NCBI RefSeq assembly: GCF_000685355.1
Contig: NZ_JHET01000003.1
Coordinates: 124,001 to 188,000, forward strand
Origin: Microbacterium sp. CH12i
GTDB taxonomy: Bacteria; Actinomycetota; Actinomycetes; Actinomycetales; Microbacteriaceae
DNA length: 64,000 nucleotides
Direction of reading: 5' to 3'
The notes below the pieces were generated by a model that was not told the origin of the DNA, made no database searches, and saw nothing but the letters and a program-made list of their open reading frames with translations. Of the stretch, positions 18,021 to 29,490 are shown piece after piece. The position numbers were made by a program, and so were the translations under genes. Every line of letters starts with the position of its first letter. Positions within the stretch are counted from its first letter, which is position 1.

Positions 18021-18165
18021 TCGTGCTGCCTCCCTTCCGGACTAGCGAGATTTCTCTCGCATCACCGTCGGTACCGGAATTTCACCGGATCAGCGTCTCG
18101 GTTTCCCTTGACGCTCGCGGACTGTCACCGCCGGTTCGGATTCACACCGACCCCGGAGCACGTTG
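18021..18165 (-). ncRNA. FMN riboswitch (RFN element)
   Basis: Read on the minus strand, the leader of ribD carries the conserved RFN segments in order: GCTCCGGGGTCGGTGTGAAT near the 5' end, ACCGGCGGTGACAGTCCGCG, a variable arm, then TGATCCGGTGAAATTCCGG, TACCGACGGTGATG and finally AGTCCGGAAGGGAGGCAGCA. It binds FMN and reduces expression of the rib operon by early termination or occlusion of the start site. The 54 nt between it and ribD contain only the AAGGA site, so translational control is plausible here. Confidence 0.95.
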
Positions 18166-18219
18166 ATGCCCAGTGTACTCAACGCGTCAGGGTGGATTTC
18201 ATTCCGTGTCAGTGGTGAG

Positions 18220-19083
18220 TCACTTCAGCAGCCGGGAGAGCCTCCGGTCGGCCAGCACCTTGCCGCCGGTCTGACACGTCGGGCAGTACTCCAGTGACCT
18301 ATCGGCGAAGAAAACACTGCGAACAATGTCGCCGCACACGGGGCAGGCTTCGCCCCGTCGCGCGTGCACCTGCATCCCGCGGCGCTTCGCGTCTTTGAGG
18401 TCGGCGGGTGGCTTTCCGGATGCCTCGGCGACGGCATCCGTCAGCGTCGTGTGCATCGCGGAGAACAGGCGGTCGACCTCGTCTTCGTCGAGCGTCGCGG
18501 CGACGGCGTATGGCGACATACGCGCGGCGTGCAGAATCTCGTCAGAGTAGGCATTACCAATGCCGGCGATCACAGATTGGTCACGCAGCAGCCCCTTGAT
18601 CTGCGTGCGGCGTCCTTCCAACAGTGCGGCGAAAGCGGTGCGGTCAAACGACGGATCCAGAGGGTCGGGTCCGAGCCTCGCAATGCCGGGAACTTCCTGC
18701 GGGTCGCGCACGACATAGACGGCGAGCGACTTCTTCGTCCCCGCTTCAGTGAGGTCGAACCCGCTGTCGTCATCGAGCGCGACGCGCAGTGCGATCGGTG
18801 ATTTACCTGGCTTGATCAGGGTCGTGGGTAGGAGCTCGTACCAGCGCAACCAGCCTGCCTTCGCGAGGTGAAATACGAGGTGGAGGTCCTCGCCGCAGGA
18901 AAGCACCACAAACTTCCCCAGCCGCGTGGATGCCGTGATCTGAGCGCCATTCAACGCAGTGTTGGGCGGGTCATACGTCTTCAGCGCAGCGATGGCGCCA
19001 ATGCTCGTACGCGTGATCGTTCGGCCGACGGCGCGCTCGCCGAGGAACGCGACCAGCCCCTGAACTTCCGGCATCTCCGGCAT
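18220..19083 (-). CDS. Fpg/Nei-family DNA glycosylase
   Basis: A 287-residue base-excision repair glycosylase/AP lyase. The MPEMPEVQ start supplies the catalytic Pro2 and Glu3. A helix-two-turn-helix region follows with the IAGIGNAYSDEIL signature, and the C-terminal zinc finger is CPVCGD...CPTCQ. I chose the ATG at 19083 because the protein must begin with MPE and AGGA lies upstream; the reading frame stays open further upstream but is not part of the gene. Whether it prefers 8-oxoguanine or oxidised pyrimidines cannot be decided from sequence alone. Confidence 0.93.
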   Translation of the reverse strand: MPEMPEVQGLVAFLGERAVGRTITRTSIGAIAALKTYDPPNTALNGAQITASTRLGKFVVLSCGEDLHLVFHLAKAGWLRWYELLPTTLIKPGKSPIALRVALDDDSGFDLTEAGTKKSLAVYVVRDPQEVPGIARLGPDPLDPSFDRTAFAALLEGRRTQIKGLLRDQSVIAGIGNAYSDEILHAARMSPYAVAATLDEDEVDRLFSAMHTTLTDAVAEASGKPPADLKDAKRRGMQVHARRGEACPVCGDIVRSVFFADRSLEYCPTCQTGGKVLADRRLSRLLK

Positions 19084-19132
19084 GGATTCATCCTGCCACC
19101 GCTCGCGGACGATGGACATGCCTCGGCGGAAC

Positions 19133-19702
19133 TCACTCGAGGGGGATGGGCCACGCCACCGGCGTGCGATCGTCTGATGCCAGGAGCCCGGCATGCCAGC
19201 CGTCGTCGCGGCCGCGTGCACTGGTGAGCGCCTCGCGCATCAGGCCCTCATAACGAAATCCGAGAGCCCGGGCTGTGCGGGCAGAGGTAACGTTGCCGAC
19301 CACCGCGCGCCAGGTAATGCGTGCGAGCTTCAGCTCGGCGAAAGCCCACTCGATCACCGCTCGCGCGGCCTCGACCATGTACCCGTTGCCGCGGGATTCT
19401 GCGGTGGCCCAGTAGCCGAGCTCCGCTGCCCCACCCGTCGGATGCGGTGTGATGCGATGCAGCCCGACTATCCCAACGAGCACGTCGTCGTAAAAGATTC
19501 CCCAGACTGTCTCGACGCCCTCAGCCCACCACTCGGCGACGAGTTCCACGAAACCCGAACCATCGTCGCGACTATAAGGGCTTGGAACCGTGGTCCAGCG
19601 GGAGATCTCAGGATCCTGGCACGCCGCCGTGATGGCGTCGACATCCGCCGCGGTCGGCGCACGAAGTTCGAGGCGGGCGGTGTGCAGGGCGACAGGTTCC
19701 AT
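19133..19702 (-). CDS. GNAT-family N-acetyltransferase (RimJ/RimL type)
   Basis: A 189-residue acetyltransferase resembling RimJ/RimL: LHTARLELRAPTAADVDAI at the N-terminus, a VGIVGLH strand, and the acetyl-CoA loop in the ATAESRGNGYM segment followed by NVTSARTARALGFRYEG at residues about 140-156. It probably acetylates an N-terminal amine or a small substrate; the target is unknown. It is upstream of the Fpg-like gene by 49 bp on the same strand and divergent from mfd. Confidence 0.88.
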   Translation of the reverse strand: MEPVALHTARLELRAPTAADVDAITAACQDPEISRWTTVPSPYSRDDGSGFVELVAEWWAEGVETVWGIFYDDVLVGIVGLHRITPHPTGGAAELGYWATAESRGNGYMVEAARAVIEWAFAELKLARITWRAVVGNVTSARTARALGFRYEGLMREALTSARGRDDGWHAGLLASDDRTPVAWPIPLE

Positions 19703-19756
19703 CCCGGCATCCTAGAACGCGAGACCGATGTCGGCGGGGCGCACTAAACTCGTCAG

Positions 19757-22700
19757 GTGACTGTTCCGGGGATTCTGCGCGCCTTGGAAGAGGCGACTCT
19801 GTACGACGATGCGCTTAAGTGGGCCCAGACCGACGCAGACCTCGGTCTCGTCGATGGGCTTGACGCCCCGATCATCGCAGGACTGCTCGATAAGCGCGCG
19901 AGCGCGGGGCATCCGGCATCCCTTCTCGTCATCGCACCCACCGGCCGTCGTGCCGAGTCGCTGGCCCAAGCGCTGAGTTCGTATGTGCCGGATACCGAGA
20001 TCCTCCGCTTCCCGGCATGGGAGACGCTGCCCCACGAACGGTTGAGCCCGAGCCCCGATACCGTCGGACAGCGCCTCGAAGCACTCCGCCGCATCACTAC
20101 CTGGACGCGTGAGCGCCCTTTGATCGTCGTCGCTTCAGTGCGCGCCGCGCTGCAGCCGCTCGCAGGCAACCTCGGCGACACCGCTCCGCTGTCGCTCGTC
20201 GCCGGTGCCAGAGAACTCGAGTTGGAAACCGCCATCGAGCAGCTCGTTGAGCGCGCCTACTCGCGCGTGGACATGGTCTCGCGGCGTGGCGAATTCGCTG
20301 TGCGTGGCGGCATCCTCGACGTGTTCCCACCAACATCCGAGCACCCGTACCGCGTCGAATTCTTCGGAGACGAGATCGATCAGATCCGTGCCTTCTCGGT
20401 TGCCGATCAGCGCTCTCTTCCGGGTGATGTTGAACGCGTAGACATGCCGGCAACCCGCGAACTGCTTCTCACCGCAGATGTGCGCGACCGCGCCCGATCG
20501 CTCATCGACGCCTTCCCCGCAATCGCAGGGATGCTCGAGAAAATGTCCGAGGGCATCCCCGTCGAAGGCATGGAATCGCTGTTGCCCGCAGTGTCTGGGC
20601 CACTCAAGTCGCTCGCCGAGTACTTTCCCAGCGGCACGGCGGTCGCGCTCGTCGACCCGGAGCGCTCGAGCTCCAGGGCGCAAAGCCTGGGTGACACTAA
20701 CCGCGAGTTCCTCGATGCCGCCTGGAGTGCTGCCACCTCCGGCGCATCCGCCCCAATCGATCTCGGCGCGGGCGACTTCCTCAGCGTCGCTCGGCTACGC
20801 GAGATCGTCCGCGAGCGTGACGGCGTCTGGTGGCGATTCAGCCCCTTTGCTACGGATGACGGCGACGCCGCGAACATCCACTCATCGATCATTCCGTCTT
20901 TCCACGGCAACGTGGATGGAGCAATCGACTTCGTCGCCGCGCGGCTGGCAGACAGCTGGCGGGTCGTCGTCGTCGCCTCTGGTGCAGGGCTGGTCGACCG
21001 TGCCCGCGACGTGCTCTCCGATCGCGGACTTGCCGCGCGAATCGTGGAGTCACTCGTCGATGCACCCGATGGCGGGGTGGCCACGCTCGTCCAGGGTTCC
21101 GTGGAATCTGGTTTTCAGGTTCCGGAGGCGAAGCTTGCCGTCCTCACCGACAACGAATTTTACGGCCGCACGATCGGCGGCGACCAGCGGGTCATCAAGA
21201 AGCTCGCGTCCAGGCGCAAAAACGTCGTCGACCCGCTGCAGCTGAAAAACGGCGACCACGTCGTGCATGCCACCCACGGCATCGCGAAGTTCGTCGAGAT
21301 GACGCAGCGCGAAGTCTCCACAGGCGGCCGCAACGCTACCAAGACGAAGCGCGACTACCTCGTGCTTGAATACGCGCCGTCCAAGCGCGGCTACCCCGGA
21401 GACAAGCTCTACGTTCCCACTGACCAGCTCGACCTGCTCTCGAAGTATGTCGGCGGTGAGGCCCCGACCCTCTCGAAGATGGGCGGCAGCGACTGGTCGG
21501 CGGCGAAGGGCAAGGCGCGCAAAGCTGTGCGCGACATCGCCGTCGAGCTGGTGAAGCTGTACTCGGCGCGGATGTCGGCGAAGGGTCACGCCTTTGGGCC
21601 CGACACCCCCTGGCAGCGCGAGCTCGAAGAGGCGTTCCCGTTCGCGGAGACGCCAGACCAGCTGCAGACGATTGACGAGATCAAAGCCGACATGGAACGG
21701 CCGATCCCGATGGACCGACTGCTCTCCGGCGACGTCGGCTTCGGCAAGACCGAAGTTGCCGTGCGCGCGGCGTTCAAGGCAATTCAGGACGGCAAGCAGG
21801 TCGCGATGCTCGTGCCGACGACCCTGCTCGTCAAACAGCACATGGAGACATTCACCGAGCGCTTCGCCGGCTTCCCTGTGAAGGTCAAGGCGCTCTCACG
21901 TTTCCAAACTGACAAGGACGCACGTCTCACCCTCGACGGACTTCTCGACGGCTCGGTCGACATGGTCATCGGCACGCACCGAATCCTCACCGACCAGGTC
22001 ATGTTCAAAGACTTGGGATTGCTCATCATCGATGAAGAGCAGCGGTTCGGCGTCGAGCACAAGGACAAGCTGAAGAAGCTGAAGACGAACGTCGATATTC
22101 TCGCGATGAGTGCGACCCCGATTCCGCGCACGCTCGAGATGGCGGTCACCGGCATCCGTGAGATGTCTACGCTTGCGACGCCACCGGAGGACCGGCATCC
22201 GATTCTTTCCTTCGTGGGGCCGCGCAGCGACAAGCAGATGGCGGCAGCTATTCGGCGCGAGATCCTCCGTGAGGGACAGATCTTCTTCGTGCACAACCGC
22301 GTCCAGTCGATTCAGCGGGTCGCCAGTGAGCTCGCCGAACTGGTGCCGGAGGCGCGGATCGCCGTCGCGCACGGCCAGATGGGCGAGAACCAGCTCGAGC
22401 AGGTCGTCGATGGATTCTGGGAGCGCGAGTTCGATGTGCTGGTGTGCACGACGATCGTCGAGACCGGCCTCGACATCTCGAACGCGAACACGATCATCAT
22501 CGACCGGGCCGACAAGTACGGACTCTCGCAGCTGCACCAGCTGCGAGGACGCGTCGGCCGTGGGCGTGAGCGCGCGTACGCCTACTTCCTCTACGACGAG
22601 ATGAAGCCGCTGTCTGAGACGGCCGCTGATCGCCTGCAGACCATTGCGGTGAACAACGAGCTCGGCTCCGGAATGCAGGTGGCACTGAAGGACCTCGAGC

Positions 22701-23290
22701 TGCGAGGCGCCGGCAACATGCTCGGCGGCGAGCAGGCCGGGCACATCGCCGGCGTCGGGTTCGACCTCTACCTGCGGATGGTCGGCGAGGCTGTCGCGAC
22801 GTTCCGTGGCGAAGACGTCGAGACCGGCAATGAGCTGAGGATGGAGCTGCCGGTGGATGCTCGCATCCCCGAGACGTACATCGACAGCGAGCGGCTGCGC
22901 CTCGAGGCATACCAAAAGTTCTCCGCAGCGGCCGCCGCGACCGCGAAAGACGACGCGATCGACCTCGTCGTAGAGGAGCTCACCGACCGCTACGGCACCC
23001 CGCCCGAAGAGGTCGCCGGACTCATCGCGATCGCTCACCTGCGTAGGCGAGCTGCACGCGCCGGACTCACGGATGTCGTCGTGATGGGCTCAAACCTGCG
23101 CGTGGTACCCGCGCACTTCGAGGACTCGATGAAGGTGCGGCTGCAGCGGCTGTACCCGAAGGCGAAGCTCATTGGCGGGGGAGATGCGCTCGTCGTGCCG
23201 CTGCCGACCGATGTGAACACCCTGGAGTGGGTCACGCAGCTGTTCACGGCGATGTTCCCCGAGCCGGTGGCTGCGGCGCCGGCACCGTAG
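19757..23290 (+). CDS. mfd: transcription-repair coupling factor
   Basis: Full-length 1177-residue Mfd, which displaces stalled RNA polymerase and recruits UvrA. The N-terminal UvrB-homology module has GGILDVFPP near 190. The RNA-polymerase-interaction domain follows (HGIAKFVEM...DYLVLEYA). The RecG-like translocase has Walker A GDVGFGKTEVA, DEEQRFGVEHKD, SATPIPRTLEMA and LHQLRGRVGRG, and a C-terminal autoinhibitory domain ends the protein. The start is a GTG at 19757 with a weak ribosome-binding site. No frameshift in this long gene. Confidence 0.98.
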   Translation: MTVPGILRALEEATLYDDALKWAQTDADLGLVDGLDAPIIAGLLDKRASAGHPASLLVIAPTGRRAESLAQALSSYVPDTEILRFPAWETLPHERLSPSPDTVGQRLEALRRITTWTRERPLIVVASVRAALQPLAGNLGDTAPLSLVAGARELELETAIEQLVERAYSRVDMVSRRGEFAVRGGILDVFPPTSEHPYRVEFFGDEIDQIRAFSVADQRSLPGDVERVDMPATRELLLTADVRDRARSLIDAFPAIAGMLEKMSEGIPVEGMESLLPAVSGPLKSLAEYFPSGTAVALVDPERSSSRAQSLGDTNREFLDAAWSAATSGASAPIDLGAGDFLSVARLREIVRERDGVWWRFSPFATDDGDAANIHSSIIPSFHGNVDGAIDFVAARLADSWRVVVVASGAGLVDRARDVLSDRGLAARIVESLVDAPDGGVATLVQGSVESGFQVPEAKLAVLTDNEFYGRTIGGDQRVIKKLASRRKNVVDPLQLKNGDHVVHATHGIAKFVEMTQREVSTGGRNATKTKRDYLVLEYAPSKRGYPGDKLYVPTDQLDLLSKYVGGEAPTLSKMGGSDWSAAKGKARKAVRDIAVELVKLYSARMSAKGHAFGPDTPWQRELEEAFPFAETPDQLQTIDEIKADMERPIPMDRLLSGDVGFGKTEVAVRAAFKAIQDGKQVAMLVPTTLLVKQHMETFTERFAGFPVKVKALSRFQTDKDARLTLDGLLDGSVDMVIGTHRILTDQVMFKDLGLLIIDEEQRFGVEHKDKLKKLKTNVDILAMSATPIPRTLEMAVTGIREMSTLATPPEDRHPILSFVGPRSDKQMAAAIRREILREGQIFFVHNRVQSIQRVASELAELVPEARIAVAHGQMGENQLEQVVDGFWEREFDVLVCTTIVETGLDISNANTIIIDRADKYGLSQLHQLRGRVGRGRERAYAYFLYDEMKPLSETAADRLQTIAVNNELGSGMQVALKDLELRGAGNMLGGEQAGHIAGVGFDLYLRMVGEAVATFRGEDVETGNELRMELPVDARIPETYIDSERLRLEAYQKFSAAAAATAKDDAIDLVVEELTDRYGTPPEEVAGLIAIAHLRRRAARAGLTDVVVMGSNLRVVPAHFEDSMKVRLQRLYPKAKLIGGGDALVVPLPTDVNTLEWVTQLFTAMFPEPVAAAPAP

Positions 23291-23305
23291 CGCTACGCTG
23301 GCCCC

Positions 23306-23901
23306 ATGTTGTACGAGCACCTCGGGGCTCGGCCCCGGATCCATGACACGGCCGTCATCGCGCCCACCGCCGTCATTTCTGGCGACGTGACGATCGGAGC
23401 GGAGTGTCAGGTGCTGCACGGCGCCGTGATCACGGCAGAGGGTGGTCCGATCACCCTCGGCGAGCATGTCATCGTGATGGAGAATGCGCTGATTCGGGCG
23501 ACGGCCGCTGATGCCGTACACATCGGATCGCACACGCTCGTCGGTACTCTGGCGAGCATCGCCGGAGCGAACGTTGGCGAGGAAGTGTTCTTCGCCTCGG
23601 GCGCCGGGTGTTCAACGGCGCACGGGTTGGCGATCGCTGTGAAGTGCGAGTGAATGCCATCGTGCAGCGTCGCGCGGTCCTTCCAGAAGGCACCGTCGTG
23701 CCGATCGGGTGGGTCGCGTCAGGGGACCCGCTGCAGTTATTCTCACCTGATCAGGCCGACGAGATTGCCGCTGCGCAGACCGATCTTGACTTCCCTGGCC
23801 ACGTATTCGGCGTCGACCGCGACACCCCTGATCTGATGGTGCAGCTCACCGAGCGCTACGGTCGCTCCCTCGCGCGGCACGCGCACGACCAGTCGGCGTG
23901 A
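23306..23901 (+). CDS. gamma-carbonic anhydrase / hexapeptide-repeat protein (frameshifted in this sequence)
   Basis: After repair the protein has 198 residues of left-handed beta-helix repeats (IAPTAVISGDVTIGAECQV, LGEHVIVMENALIRA, VGTLASIAGANV) and a C-terminal helix, as in gamma-class carbonic anhydrases and the YrdA/PaaY group. The break is at about 23605: the frame reads FFASGA then must continue VFNGARVGDRCEVRVNAIV, restored by one C (GCC-CGG). It is 15 bp after mfd. Enzyme activity is uncertain because only some of the usual three zinc histidines are evident. Confidence 0.82.
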
Positions 23902-23941
23902 GTCGTAGCATCCGCTCGACCTGTTATCGGCGGTGGAGCAC

Positions 23942-23998
23942 GTTACGGACCGCGGAGAATGTTACGGACGTCGGAGAAATCCTAAGAATTACTCCGAC
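23942..23998. repeat. direct repeat plus hairpin between carbonic anhydrase and gdhA genes
   Basis: Two 18-bp near-identical copies, GTTACGGAC(C/G)(G/T)CGGAGAA, start at 23942 and 23961. The second runs into a 7-bp perfect stem, GTCGGAG (23970-23976) and CTCCGAC (23992-23998). The position between convergent genes suits a terminator; the direct repeat is unexplained. Confidence 0.5.
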
Positions 23999-24034
23999 AC
24001 CCGTATCAACGTCCTACCGGCGCAACGCCGCAAG

Positions 24035-25460
<1,426 letters not shown>

Positions 25461-25549
25461 TCACTTAAGAGGGCGTGCCAGGTCGGGCACGAGTTCCCAC
25501 TTTACCCCGGAGGTTCGAAGCGACTGCACGTGGCGGTTTTGGACCCGTT

Positions 25550-28222
25550 TTACCCCGTGTTCTGCAGGCCGGCGGCGACGCCACTGACTGACAGCAGGAG
25601 TAGCCGACGCTGCTCGTCTTCCGTGCCAGAGCCGGTGGCGCCAGACGGTGCGCGAAGTTCGCGGAGCGCCCGCAATTGCAGCAATGACAGCGCATCGACG
25701 TAGGGGCTTCGCAACGTAACTGCGCGCTGCAGGATCGGCTTGTTCTCGAGCAGTCCGTTGCTACCGGTGAGCCGGATGACCCACTCTTTGGTGAGGGTGA
25801 GCTCGTCGAGCACCAGCTTCGCGAGGTCATCACGATCACCGAGGGCAAGGTATCGACGTGCGATGCGCTCGTCGGTCTTCGCCAGACTCATCGCCACGTT
25901 GTCGATCATCGTCTGCAGCAGCGGCCACTCGCGATAGGCGTCCTTCAACAACGCCTCATCGCCGACAGCCTCGAGTGCCGAGCCCAGGCCGAACCAGCCG
26001 GCCAGGTTGATCCTCGCCTGCGTCCACGCAAACACCCACGGAATCGCGCGCAGGTCTTCCAGCGATTCGACGGACAGGCCGCGGCGTGCAGGGCGCGACC
26101 CCAGGGCGAGAAGGCCGATCTCCTCGAGCGGAGTGACGGTAGCGAACCAGGGCGCGAAGCCCTCGGCCTTGACCAGTGAGAAGAAGCGCTCACGGGATGC
26201 GGCATCCATCGTCGTCGCGACGTCCGCGAAGCGGGCAGCCGCGCTACTCGTGCGCTCTTCGACGCTGGGCGAGGATGCGAGCAGCGTGGCAGCAGCGACC
26301 TGGTCGATGTGACGCATCGCGATGGCGGGTTCGCCGTAGCGCGCGAAGATCGTCTCGCCCTGCTCGGTGAGCTTGAAGCGTCCGTCGACCGAGTGCGGCG
26401 GCTGCGCGAGGATCGCGGAGTTCGCGGGTCCGCCACCCCGGCCAAGAGCGCCGCCACGACCGTGGAACAGGGTTAGGGCGATGCCGGCATCCTTCGCCCA
26501 CAGGGCGATCTTTCGCTGCGCTTCGTAGAGCGCGAGGTTGGCGGCGACCGGGCCGACGTCCTTCGACGAGTCGGAGTAGCCGAGCATGACCTCGAGGCGG
26601 TTCGAAGTTGCGGCCATGCGGGCGCGGAACTCGGGGAACTCGACGACCTCAGCGAGAATCTCAGGCGCTGCCTGCAGATCTGCGAACGTCTCAAACAGTG
26701 GAACGACATCGAGCACCGGTGGAGTGCCGGGCAGCGCGTACTGCGCGAGGCGGTGCACGTTGGCGAGATCCGCTGCCGACTGCGTGAACGAGACGACGTA
26801 TCGTCCGGCGGCGCGAAGACCATAGGTGCGCTGAATGTCGGCCACCGCGCGGAAGACCTCGAGGACCTCCTGCGTCTTCTCGCTGAGTTCGCCACCCGCG
26901 TCCAGCTCAGCCAGAGCCTCGCGATGCACCTGCGAGTGTTGGCGCACTTCCAGCTCGGTGAGGTGGAAACCATAGGTCTCGACCTGCCAGATCAGATGCT
27001 GGATGCCGCCAAACGCATGACGCTTTGCCCCGGATGCCGCCAGCGAATCCTGCACAGAACGGAGGTCTGAAAGGAGCTCCTCCGGTGCGCCGTAGCCGTT
27101 GCTCGCGCCATGACGGGTGGCCGCGACACGGTGGGCGAGGGCCAGTAGTAGGCAGCGGTGCGGTTCTTCGGGGGAGCGCGCCGCGATTTCTGCGGCAGTG
27201 CCTTCTTCTGCTGCGGCGAAGGCATCCCACAGCGCGACGACCATGCTGCTGGGCGGGGTGCCTTCAGCGTCAAGGGTCAGGCCGCGGCCGATGCGCTCGA
27301 TCGCGCGCTCCAGGCCGCGAAGCACGTGCTCGGAGGCGATTTGTGCTGCCTCGCGGGTGATGGATGCCGTGACGAACGGGTTGCCGTCGCGGTCGCCGCC
27401 GACCCATGATCCGACCCGCACGAAGGCGGGAACAACAGGAGCACTCGCGCCGGAGTCTTCACCGCGGAGGGCATCGTCGATACGTCGGTAGACGTGCGGG
27501 ACAGTGGTGAAGAGGGTCTCGTCGAACACCGACATGACCGTGCGCACCTCGTCGGTGGGCGAAGGCTTCTGCGCGCGCAGCGGTGCCGTGCGCCAGAGCG
27601 TGTCGACTTCTTCCAGCATCCGGCGGTGGGCGCGATGCTGCTCAGCGCCGCCCTCGCTTGCGACATCGCGCTGGCTGAGAAGCTCAGACAGGCGACGGAT
27701 GCTGGTAGAAACCGCGCGACGGCGAGCCTCGGTGGGGTGCGCAGTGAACACTGGCTGGAATCGAAGCCCGTCCAGCCGACGCTGTGCTTCGTCATCGCCG
27801 ACCTCGCGGCGCAGCTGCGCATAGGCAGTGGCGACAGTGTCGACAGCGCCTTCTCTGCCCGGCTGGCCGTCACGCTCGCGGAGGATGCGCACGCGCTGAT
27901 GCTCTTCGGCGAGGTTGACGAGGTGGAAGTAGCAGGTGAAGGCGCGGGCAACTTCGTCGGCGCGCTCGATGCTGAAGGAGTCTGCGATCTCAGTGGCGCG
28001 CTCGAAGGCGTGCGTGCTCTCTTCGTCGTACGCCTGAATGGTCGCCAGCCGCAGTCGTTCGACATCCTCGAACAGTCCGGGGCTGCCGCATTCGCGCAGC
28101 ACCTGACCAAGCAGGGCTCCGAGCATGCGGACGTCCGCACGCATCTCGTCGGGAATCCCGCGTCCGGCTTCGAATCGGCCGATGACGCGGATGGCCTCTG
28201 TGTGTGTGGGCTCGGGGGTCAC
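25550..28222 (-). CDS. ppc: phosphoenolpyruvate carboxylase
   Basis: An 890-residue PEPC, carboxylating PEP to oxaloacetate. Key motifs are FTAHPTEARRR (catalytic His/Arg), GSWVGGDRDGNPFVT, GYSDSSKDVG, FHGRGGALGRGGG, and the C-terminal QNTG end that binds the allosteric inhibitors. The start is a GTG at 28222. It is divergent from nhaA and upstream of gdhA. The gene is complete with no frameshift. Confidence 0.98.
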   Translation of the reverse strand: MTPEPTHTEAIRVIGRFEAGRGIPDEMRADVRMLGALLGQVLRECGSPGLFEDVERLRLATIQAYDEESTHAFERATEIADSFSIERADEVARAFTCYFHLVNLAEEHQRVRILRERDGQPGREGAVDTVATAYAQLRREVGDDEAQRRLDGLRFQPVFTAHPTEARRRAVSTSIRRLSELLSQRDVASEGGAEQHRAHRRMLEEVDTLWRTAPLRAQKPSPTDEVRTVMSVFDETLFTTVPHVYRRIDDALRGEDSGASAPVVPAFVRVGSWVGGDRDGNPFVTASITREAAQIASEHVLRGLERAIERIGRGLTLDAEGTPPSSMVVALWDAFAAAEEGTAAEIAARSPEEPHRCLLLALAHRVAATRHGASNGYGAPEELLSDLRSVQDSLAASGAKRHAFGGIQHLIWQVETYGFHLTELEVRQHSQVHREALAELDAGGELSEKTQEVLEVFRAVADIQRTYGLRAAGRYVVSFTQSAADLANVHRLAQYALPGTPPVLDVVPLFETFADLQAAPEILAEVVEFPEFRARMAATSNRLEVMLGYSDSSKDVGPVAANLALYEAQRKIALWAKDAGIALTLFHGRGGALGRGGGPANSAILAQPPHSVDGRFKLTEQGETIFARYGEPAIAMRHIDQVAAATLLASSPSVEERTSSAAARFADVATTMDAASRERFFSLVKAEGFAPWFATVTPLEEIGLLALGSRPARRGLSVESLEDLRAIPWVFAWTQARINLAGWFGLGSALEAVGDEALLKDAYREWPLLQTMIDNVAMSLAKTDERIARRYLALGDRDDLAKLVLDELTLTKEWVIRLTGSNGLLENKPILQRAVTLRSPYVDALSLLQLRALRELRAPSGATGSGTEDEQRRLLLLSVSGVAAGLQNTG

Positions 28223-28306
28223 TGTTCGAGGTTATCGCCGTGTGCGAGGGGCTTCGACCACGTGACACCGCGTGACGAGCGCGTTGCCTGACATAGCATG
28301 GGATCG

Positions 28307-29473
28307 ATGTCTGATTCCCGAAATCTTCTGCGCACCCAACAGTTCCCGGCGGTACTCCTGCTGGTGGCTGCTGCCCTGGGTCTCCTCCTCGCGAACACCG
28401 CCGCGTTCGAGCCGATCGACGCCGTGCTCGGCTTCCACATCTCGATTCCCGGTACAGAGATCGATCTATCCGTGGCGCACTGGATCTCGGACGGCCTGCT
28501 CGCGATCTTCTTCTTCGTCGTCGCGATGGAATTGCAGTACGAACTCACCCGTGGCGAGCTGAGCTCATTGCACAAGGCTCTTCAGCCCGCGATCGCAGCG
28601 GCCGGTGGCGTCCTCGTGCCGATCCTTGTGTACCTGATGATCGCTGGCGGTGGGGAGACATCGACGGGGTGGCCAATCCCAACCGCGACCGATATTGCCT
28701 TCGCTCTCGGTGTGCTTGCCGTATTCGGCAAGGGGCTGCCGCCCGCGGTTCGCGTATTCCTGCTCGCACTGGCGATTCTCGACGACATCATCGGCATCAT
28801 TTTCATCGCGGTTCTCTTCGCACATGACCTGAACTGGCTGTATCTCCTGCTCGCGGTCGTCGGCGTGGCAGTGTTCGGTGTGCTGTCTCGGATGCTTCCT
28901 GAAAAGAACTCATGGATCATCGGCGCATGCATGGTCGTTGTCGGCGTGCTCGTGTGGGCTCTGGTGCTGTCATCCGGAATTCACGCCACGATCGCCGGCG
29001 TCATGCTTGGCCTTGCCATGGCGCAGTCACCCGCCATGCCCACGCGCCACGCGCTGGAGCCGTGGGTGAATGGCGCGATCCTGCCGATCTTCGCTTTCGC
29101 AGCCGCCTTTGTTGTCATTCCCGCTGTCTCGCCGGCTGAGCTGTCGCCGGCATTCTTCGGCATTGCCGTCGCCCTGCCCTTGGGCAAGATCGTCGGCATC
29201 ACGCTGTTCGGTTTGGTCGCAATGCGGATCGGTTTGAAGGGCAAGAAGCCGGCACTGACCATCACCGACCTACTTGCCGCCGGAGCATTAGGCGGCATCG
29301 GGTTCACCGTCTCGCTGCTGCTGGCTAACCTCGCATTTGCCGACAACCCCGGCGTTCGTGACCAGGCGATCCTCGGTGTGCTCGTCGGCTCGCTGATCGC
29401 CCTCGTGTTGTCGGGCATCATCGTCTCGTTGCGTGCGGCGTGGCACCGTCGAAACACGGCTGTCAATTCCTGA
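28307..29473 (+). CDS. nhaA: Na+/H+ antiporter NhaA
   Basis: An NhaA-type antiporter of about 388 residues with twelve predicted helices. It has the AMELQYELTRGEL loop, PTATDIAFALGVLA (helix IV region) and the essential acidic pair in LALAILDDIIGI of helix V. It exchanges cytoplasmic sodium for protons to control pH and salt. ATG at 28307 (MSDSRN) is preferred, since GGGA lies just upstream; ATG at 28298 is in frame and possible. Confidence 0.95.
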   Translation: MSDSRNLLRTQQFPAVLLLVAAALGLLLANTAAFEPIDAVLGFHISIPGTEIDLSVAHWISDGLLAIFFFVVAMELQYELTRGELSSLHKALQPAIAAAGGVLVPILVYLMIAGGGETSTGWPIPTATDIAFALGVLAVFGKGLPPAVRVFLLALAILDDIIGIIFIAVLFAHDLNWLYLLLAVVGVAVFGVLSRMLPEKNSWIIGACMVVVGVLVWALVLSSGIHATIAGVMLGLAMAQSPAMPTRHALEPWVNGAILPIFAFAAAFVVIPAVSPAELSPAFFGIAVALPLGKIVGITLFGLVAMRIGLKGKKPALTITDLLAAGALGGIGFTVSLLLANLAFADNPGVRDQAILGVLVGSLIALVLSGIIVSLRAAWHRRNTAVNS

Positions 29474-29490
29474 CGACCTGGAGGCGAGTG

